Positions 30,273-32,836 of a DNA stretch of 32,836 nucleotides are shown piece by piece (position 1 is the stretch's first letter; every line of letters begins with the position of its first letter). The notes under the pieces are model-generated. The model did not search any database. It was not told the origin of the DNA and saw only the letters and a program-made list of their open reading frames with translations. A program made the translations under genes and the position numbers. Origin of the DNA: Peptococcaceae bacterium (lineage in GTDB: Bacteria; Bacillota; Desulfotomaculia; Desulfotomaculales; JACDOK01); contig JACDOK010000022.1 in the NCBI GenBank assembly GCA_017656185.1, forward strand, positions 1 to 32,836, written 5' to 3'.

Positions 30273-31396
30273 GCAATACGTCCCATCCCAGAGCCATCCG
30301 CAACTACAAATTTCGCATTTACCCCAATAAAGCACAGGAACGCAAACTCTTACGCTGGCTTGAGACCTGCCGCCGGATATACAATACCGCCCTGGCGCAG
30401 CGCAGAGACGCCTGGGAACGGGAAAAACGCTCCATCACGCGGGTAGAACAGCAGGCCTGGCTTAAAGAAGCCAAAAAAGAAAACGATTGCTACAGAGAAG
30501 TTCATTCCCAGGTGGCCCAGGAAGTATTATTCCGGGTAGAAAAAGCCTTCGCCGGGTTTTTTCGCCGGGTAAAGAACGGTGAAACGCCCGGTTATCCCCG
30601 GTTCAAAGGCAAAGGCCGGTATAAATCTATCACCTACACCCAGTTCGGTGAGGGTAAGGGTGCTTCCTGGCACAACGATAAGCTCAAACTTTCTAAGATT
30701 GGCCTGGTCAAGATAAAACGGCACCGGGAAATACCCGGTAAAATAAAGACCGTCACCATCAAGAAGGATGCCAGCGGCAGGTGGTACGCTGTCTTTGCTG
30801 TTGAAATAGAACTTGAGCAAGTAAAGACTCATCCCGGTTCTGCTGTGGGGCTGGATGTTAGGCTGGAAAAATTCGCGGCGCTTTCGGACGGCAGCATTAT
30901 TGAGAATCCCCAGTATCTCCGGAACACGGAGAAGAAAATCAAACATGCCCAGCGTCATCTTTCCCGTAAACAGAAAGGCTCCCGCAACCGGGCAAAAGCC
31001 AGGCTCAAGCTAGCCAAACTGCACGCGAAAGTCAGGAACCAGCGCCGGGATTTTCTGCATAAAGAAGCCCGTAAACTGGTCAGTAATTACAGTTTTATTG
31101 CCGTAGAAAAGCTGAATGTAAAAGGCATGGTACAAAATCACCACCTGGCTGAAAGCATTTCCGATGCGAGCTGGAGTGAGTTTCTTGCCATGCTCTGCTA
31201 CAAAGCGGCGGAGGCTGGTAGCAGGGTAATAAAGGTAAACCCCTCCGGTACTACGCAGGAATGTTCAAGTTGCGGGAACAAAGTACCCAAAGGTTTGTCG
31301 GTTCGGGTACATAAATGCCCTCATTGCGGGCTTGTGTTAGACCGGGATGTAAACGCAGCCCGAAATATACTAAGGAAAGCCCTGGAAGTGGCCTGA
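30266..31396 (+). CDS. tnpB: TnpB RNA-guided nuclease/OrfB
   Basis: A 376-residue TnpB, the ancestor-type of Cas12. The N-terminal helix-turn-helix-like domain (YKFRIYPNKAQERKLLRWLE) is followed by a RuvC fold. Catalytic acids are Asp197 (AVGLDVRLEKFAALSDG), Glu281 (IAVEKLNVKGM) and Asp361 (LDRDVNAARNI). The zinc finger has C333-SSC336 and C351-PHC354. All are intact, so it is likely functional. Gly of the usual GLDxG motif is Arg199. ATG 30266 with AAAGGTG about 10 bases upstream overlaps the stop of an upstream fragment. It cuts DNA guided by the omega RNA at its own 3' end and helps keep the element in place. Confidence 0.95.
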   Translation: MVSNTSHPRAIRNYKFRIYPNKAQERKLLRWLETCRRIYNTALAQRRDAWEREKRSITRVEQQAWLKEAKKENDCYREVHSQVAQEVLFRVEKAFAGFFRRVKNGETPGYPRFKGKGRYKSITYTQFGEGKGASWHNDKLKLSKIGLVKIKRHREIPGKIKTVTIKKDASGRWYAVFAVEIELEQVKTHPGSAVGLDVRLEKFAALSDGSIIENPQYLRNTEKKIKHAQRHLSRKQKGSRNRAKARLKLAKLHAKVRNQRRDFLHKEARKLVSNYSFIAVEKLNVKGMVQNHHLAESISDASWSEFLAMLCYKAAEAGSRVIKVNPSGTTQECSSCGNKVPKGLSVRVHKCPHCGLVLDRDVNAARNILRKALEVA

Positions 31397-31397
31397 T

Positions 31398-31530
31398 AAC
31401 TTCCCTACCGTGGGGACCACGGGAGGTTACGCCTGTTGGAGCGCACCAGTAGGTGCCCGATGAAGCAGGAAGCCCCTTCCTGAGCGTTAGCGAAGGGAGG
31501 GGTAGTTCACAGAAGACTTATGCGGCATAA
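31398..31530 (+). ncRNA. Predicted omega RNA (reRNA) of TnpB with guide from hepT
   Basis: Downstream of tnpB there are typical scaffold hairpins: CCGTGG-GGA-CCACGG (31408-31422), GCACC-AGTA-GGTGC (31443-31456) and the terminal stem CCCCTTCC/GAAGGGAGGGG (31474-31502), then GTAGTTCA(C). By analogy with known TnpB systems, the guide is the ~16-20 nt just past the right end (31509/31511-31530), which is hepT sequence. Confidence 0.55.
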
Positions 31531-31919
31531 AAGAAAGAAGATTGGATCCTGAAATAGAGAAGCGTGTATGTGCTTCTGTTCTTGCTGATTTTTATATGGC
31601 GGTAGAGCGGATTTTTAAACTAATAGCTAAAGAAATAGACGGTGAATTACCCGAAGGAGAAGACTGGCACAAAAAATTACTGCGCCAGATGTCTATAGAA
31701 TTACCGGAAATTCGTCTGCCTGTTATTAATAAGAAGCTTTTTCGCCAACTGGAAGAATACCTCAAGTTCAGACACCTGGTACGCAATATCTACGGTTTCC
31801 AACTGGAATACAAAAGATTTGCTCATCTGGTTGAAAATTTGCCTGCCGTTGCTGCTGATGCGGAACATCAAATAACCACATTTCTGGATGACATGCAGGA
31901 AATAGCAGAAAACTTTTAG
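31509..31919 (+). pseudogene. hepT: 3' part of hepT-like (HEPN/DUF86-type) toxin gene
   Basis: Open frame continuing hepT after the element: TEDLCGIKERRLDPEIEKRV, then ADFYMAVERIFKLIAKEIDG, WHKKLLRQM, and the HEPN-type motif FRHLVRNIYGFQLEYKR (R-x4-6-H-like core). It could be translated alone from TTG 31542 (125 residues), but the first helix is missing and no good ribosome site precedes it, so the toxin is probably disarmed while the antitoxin remains. Its stop is followed in the same frame by the tail of another MNT gene. Confidence 0.75.
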
Positions 31920-32063
31920 AGTTATCGTTCAGAATTCAAACATGCGGGGAATACTTTAGAAGATTTATTTAAGTGCAAGGTTGATCTTGTAGTCGTTGAG
32001 GCTATAAAGCCGGATTTAAAACCGTATATCTTAGGGAGTGTGAGATATGCTTCGGGAGCATAA
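31920..32063 (+). pseudogene. 3' remnant of a second MNT nucleotidyltransferase gene
   Basis: The open frame encodes LEDLFKCKVDLVVVEAIKPD LKPYILGSVRYA, which matches the end of MNT-domain antitoxins (KVDLV-x-EALKP). The catalytic GSxxxG and DxD parts are missing. It begins directly after the hepT stop, so the deletion point is near 31920-31945. Confidence 0.65.
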
Positions 32064-32142
32064 AGCTTACCTTAAAGATATTCTAGAAGCTATCCGTAAG
32101 ATTGAAAAATACACTAAAAACCTATCTTTTGATAACTTTTAA
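32047..32142 (+). pseudogene. 5' remnant of a second HepT/DUF86 toxin gene
   Basis: ATG 32047, overlapping the MNT remnant by 17 bases as in intact MNT/HepT pairs, encodes MLREHKAYLKDILEAIRKIE KYTKNLSFDNF and then stops. This is the typical first helix of DUF86 proteins (usually ~110 residues). The rest is replaced by a 7-bp repeat array that starts 3 bases after the stop. Confidence 0.7.
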
Positions 32143-32144
32143 CC

Positions 32145-32207
32145 CTTATATTCCCATTTCTAACCTTACACCTCTCATTTCCAACATCCAACTTCTCACC
32201 TCTCAAA
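32145..32207 (-). repeat. 7-bp repeat array, opposite orientation to 28048-28096
   Basis: Nine heptamers on the + strand: CTTATAT, TCCCATT, TCTAACC, TTACACC, TCTCATT, TCCAACA, TCCAACT, TCTCACC, TCTCAAA; the complement is the GTGAGGAGTAAG type. Confidence 0.75.
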
Positions 32208-32277
32208 TGGTCTCCGCGCCCACCCGCGACCCCAAAGGAATGCCCTAACCTCAGTGACCGTATGTCACGAATGACAG

Positions 32278-32376
32278 CCCAGCACTCAGTGAACAGTAAA
32301 AGTTTTTCATGATCTTCCAGTTTTTCAGCATCACTTTAATGCTGCTATCTATCAGTAATTACCCCTGAGTGCTGGG
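32278..32376 (+). repeat. ~100-bp inverted-repeat-bounded element, copy 3
   Basis: Same CCCAGCACTCAG/CTGAGTGCTGGG ends. The left half differs from copy 2 at about a dozen positions, but the right 36 bases (from GCTGCTATCTATCAG) are identical, so the 3' half is under more constraint or was converted. Confidence 0.9.
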
Positions 32377-32497
32377 CGAATGACAGCAGGCGTAGCCTGC
32401 GAATGACAGCGAGCGCTACAAGCGCGAGCGAATGACAGGCGCGCCTGCGCCGTATCACAGGCCCGCAGGGCCGTATCTCAGCGAACGCAGTGAGCGA
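32377..32497 (+). repeat. Second chain of linkers and variable hairpins
   Basis: Linkers GAATGACAG (three times), GTATCACAG and GTATCTCAG alternate with GCAGGC-GTA-GCCTGC, GAGCGCT-ACA-AGCGCGAGC, GGCGC-GCCT-GCGCC, GGCCC-GCA-GGGCC and CGAACGCAGTGAGCG. The first linker joins directly to the end of the inverted-repeat element. Confidence 0.92.
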
Positions 32498-32564
32498 TCT
32501 TGTCACACATTGCAGGAATATGCAAAACCATGACGTAATACAATTAACAGCCAAAAAATACATA

Positions 32565-32620
32565 GTCTTCCGTTAAGAGCAAACTTGTCCGAAAGGCAAG
32601 GGCGCAAAGCCACGGTTCGG
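32565..32620 (+). ncRNA. Truncated c-di-GMP-I (GEMM) riboswitch-like aptamer
   Basis: GCAAACTTGTCC-GAAA-GGCAAGGGCGCAAAGCCACGG (32579-32616) matches the GEMM-I core: a GCAAAC strand, a stem capped by a GAAA tetraloop, and the near-invariant CGCAAAGCC. The second half of the aptamer (tetraloop receptor stem) is not found; after 32620 the sequence becomes the tail of a four-helix-bundle gene. It is probably a broken riboswitch. Confidence 0.5.
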
Positions 32621-32776
32621 TCAGCTACTGAGGCCCAGTCGCACCTTTACGTCGCCCTCGACCAGGGATATATAAACAAAGCTGGGTTCGACGAGTTATA
32701 TCAACAAGCACAAAAAGTTAAGAGCGTTATATGTGGCTTGATCCGTTACTTGCGTTCTAACCTTAGAAAACCTTGA
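32621..32776 (+). pseudogene. 3' remnant of a second four-helix-bundle (S23-type) gene
   Basis: The open frame encodes TEAQSHLYVALDQGYINKAG, then FDELYQQAQKVKSVICGLIR YLRSN, the last two helices of the four-helix-bundle family (compare the intact gene at 27110). No start codon or helices 1-2. The stop TGA lies in the GAACCTT heptamer array. It is a different subfamily from the intact gene. Confidence 0.7.
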
Positions 32777-32803
32777 ACCTTGAACCTTGAACGTTGAACT
32801 TTG
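32769..32803 (+). repeat. 7-bp repeat array (GAACCTT family) at window end
   Basis: AACCTT, GAACCTT, GAACCTT, GAACGTT, GAACTTT. After it, 32804-32836 shows no recognisable feature. Confidence 0.85.
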
Positions 32804-32836
32804 GTGCGCCACGAGGCTGGTGCGTGGCTGCCGGTG

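Larger units (their letters stand above)
30125..31508 (+). mobile_element. IS200/IS605-family TnpB-only element inserted in hepT
   Basis: The element has the TnpB gene, left-end stem-loops (CCCGCC/GGCGGG enclosing CCCCG/CGGGG, 30131-30175) and a right end with stacked hairpins ending GGGGTAGTTCA. No target duplication is seen, as expected for this family. The boundary is known to within one base (30125-31508 or 30126-31509), from restoring the hepT frame; the restored target would read TTACAGAAG. No TnpA gene is present, so it must be moved by a transposase elsewhere. Confidence 0.75.
32143..32564. other. Gene-free stretch of repeats
   Basis: 422 bases without a gene: a 7-bp array (32145-32207), a truncated hairpin cassette with tail GACCCCAAAGGAATGCCC (32208-32250), linker-like TATGTCACGAATGACAG (32261-32277), the inverted-repeat element copy 3 (32278-32376), a chain of linker-hairpin units (32377-32497) and an AT-rich stretch up to the riboswitch-like sequence. 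Confidence 0.85.

Overview
This window looks like part of the chromosome of a moderately GC-rich, flagellated, probably thermophilic Gram-positive (Firmicute) of the Desulfotomaculum/Pelotomaculum type. The evidence is a single compact flagellar-chemotaxis operon in clostridial order with an inner rod/hook set and a FliY-type (CheC+FliN) switch protein, an S-layer protein with SLH domains, strong GGAGG ribosome binding sites with many TTG and GTG starts, and a branched-chain polyamine synthase (BpsA-like), a trait mostly of thermophiles. The genus is an inference. No rRNA or tRNA gene was seen.

Region 1 (1-19679, all + strand) is one tightly packed motility operon: fliK (5' end outside the window), flgD, a conserved flagellar operon protein, flgE, fliL, a short FliN-like protein, fliO, fliP, fliQ, fliR, flhB, flhA, flhF, flhG, a PilZ protein, fliA (sigma-28), a SwrB-like protein, flgF, flgG, cheD, cheR, cheC, cheY, fliM and fliY. 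Together these build the export gate, rod, hook and C-ring, place the flagellum, switch on late genes and set the direction of rotation. Oddities: a recent 168-bp tandem repeat in fliK; 295 bp of 11-bp and 7-bp tandem repeats wedged between fliP and fliQ; NPVH in place of NPTH at the FlhB autocleavage site; and an excisionase/MerR-like helix-turn-helix inserted inside FlhF.

Region 2 (19680-26728) carries bpsA, a 5'(3')-deoxyribonucleotidase-like HAD phosphatase (- strand), an SLH-domain surface protein with seven acidic beta-type repeats, and an O-antigen-ligase-like membrane protein with a TPR tail. The gaps hold degenerate copies of a dispersed GACAGGATTAACAGGAT repeat.

Region 3 (26729-32836) is an island of repeats and defence or toxin-antitoxin genes. 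It holds a four-helix-bundle (23S-IVP type) gene bracketed by direct copies of a ~100-bp inverted-repeat-bounded element, a small HTH protein, a DUF6922/AbiEii-type pair, and an MNT/HepT-type pair whose hepT is split by an IS200/IS605-family TnpB element. It also holds the remains of a second MNT/HEPN pair and a truncated c-di-GMP-I riboswitch-like aptamer fused to the tail of a second four-helix-bundle gene. At least six families of short repeats are interleaved. The most striking is a chain of 9-bp linkers (G[TA]AT[CG][AT]CAG) alternating with small hairpins whose arms differ in sequence but always pair. An 11-bp minisatellite family shares the GTATCNC core with these linkers, which suggests a common origin.
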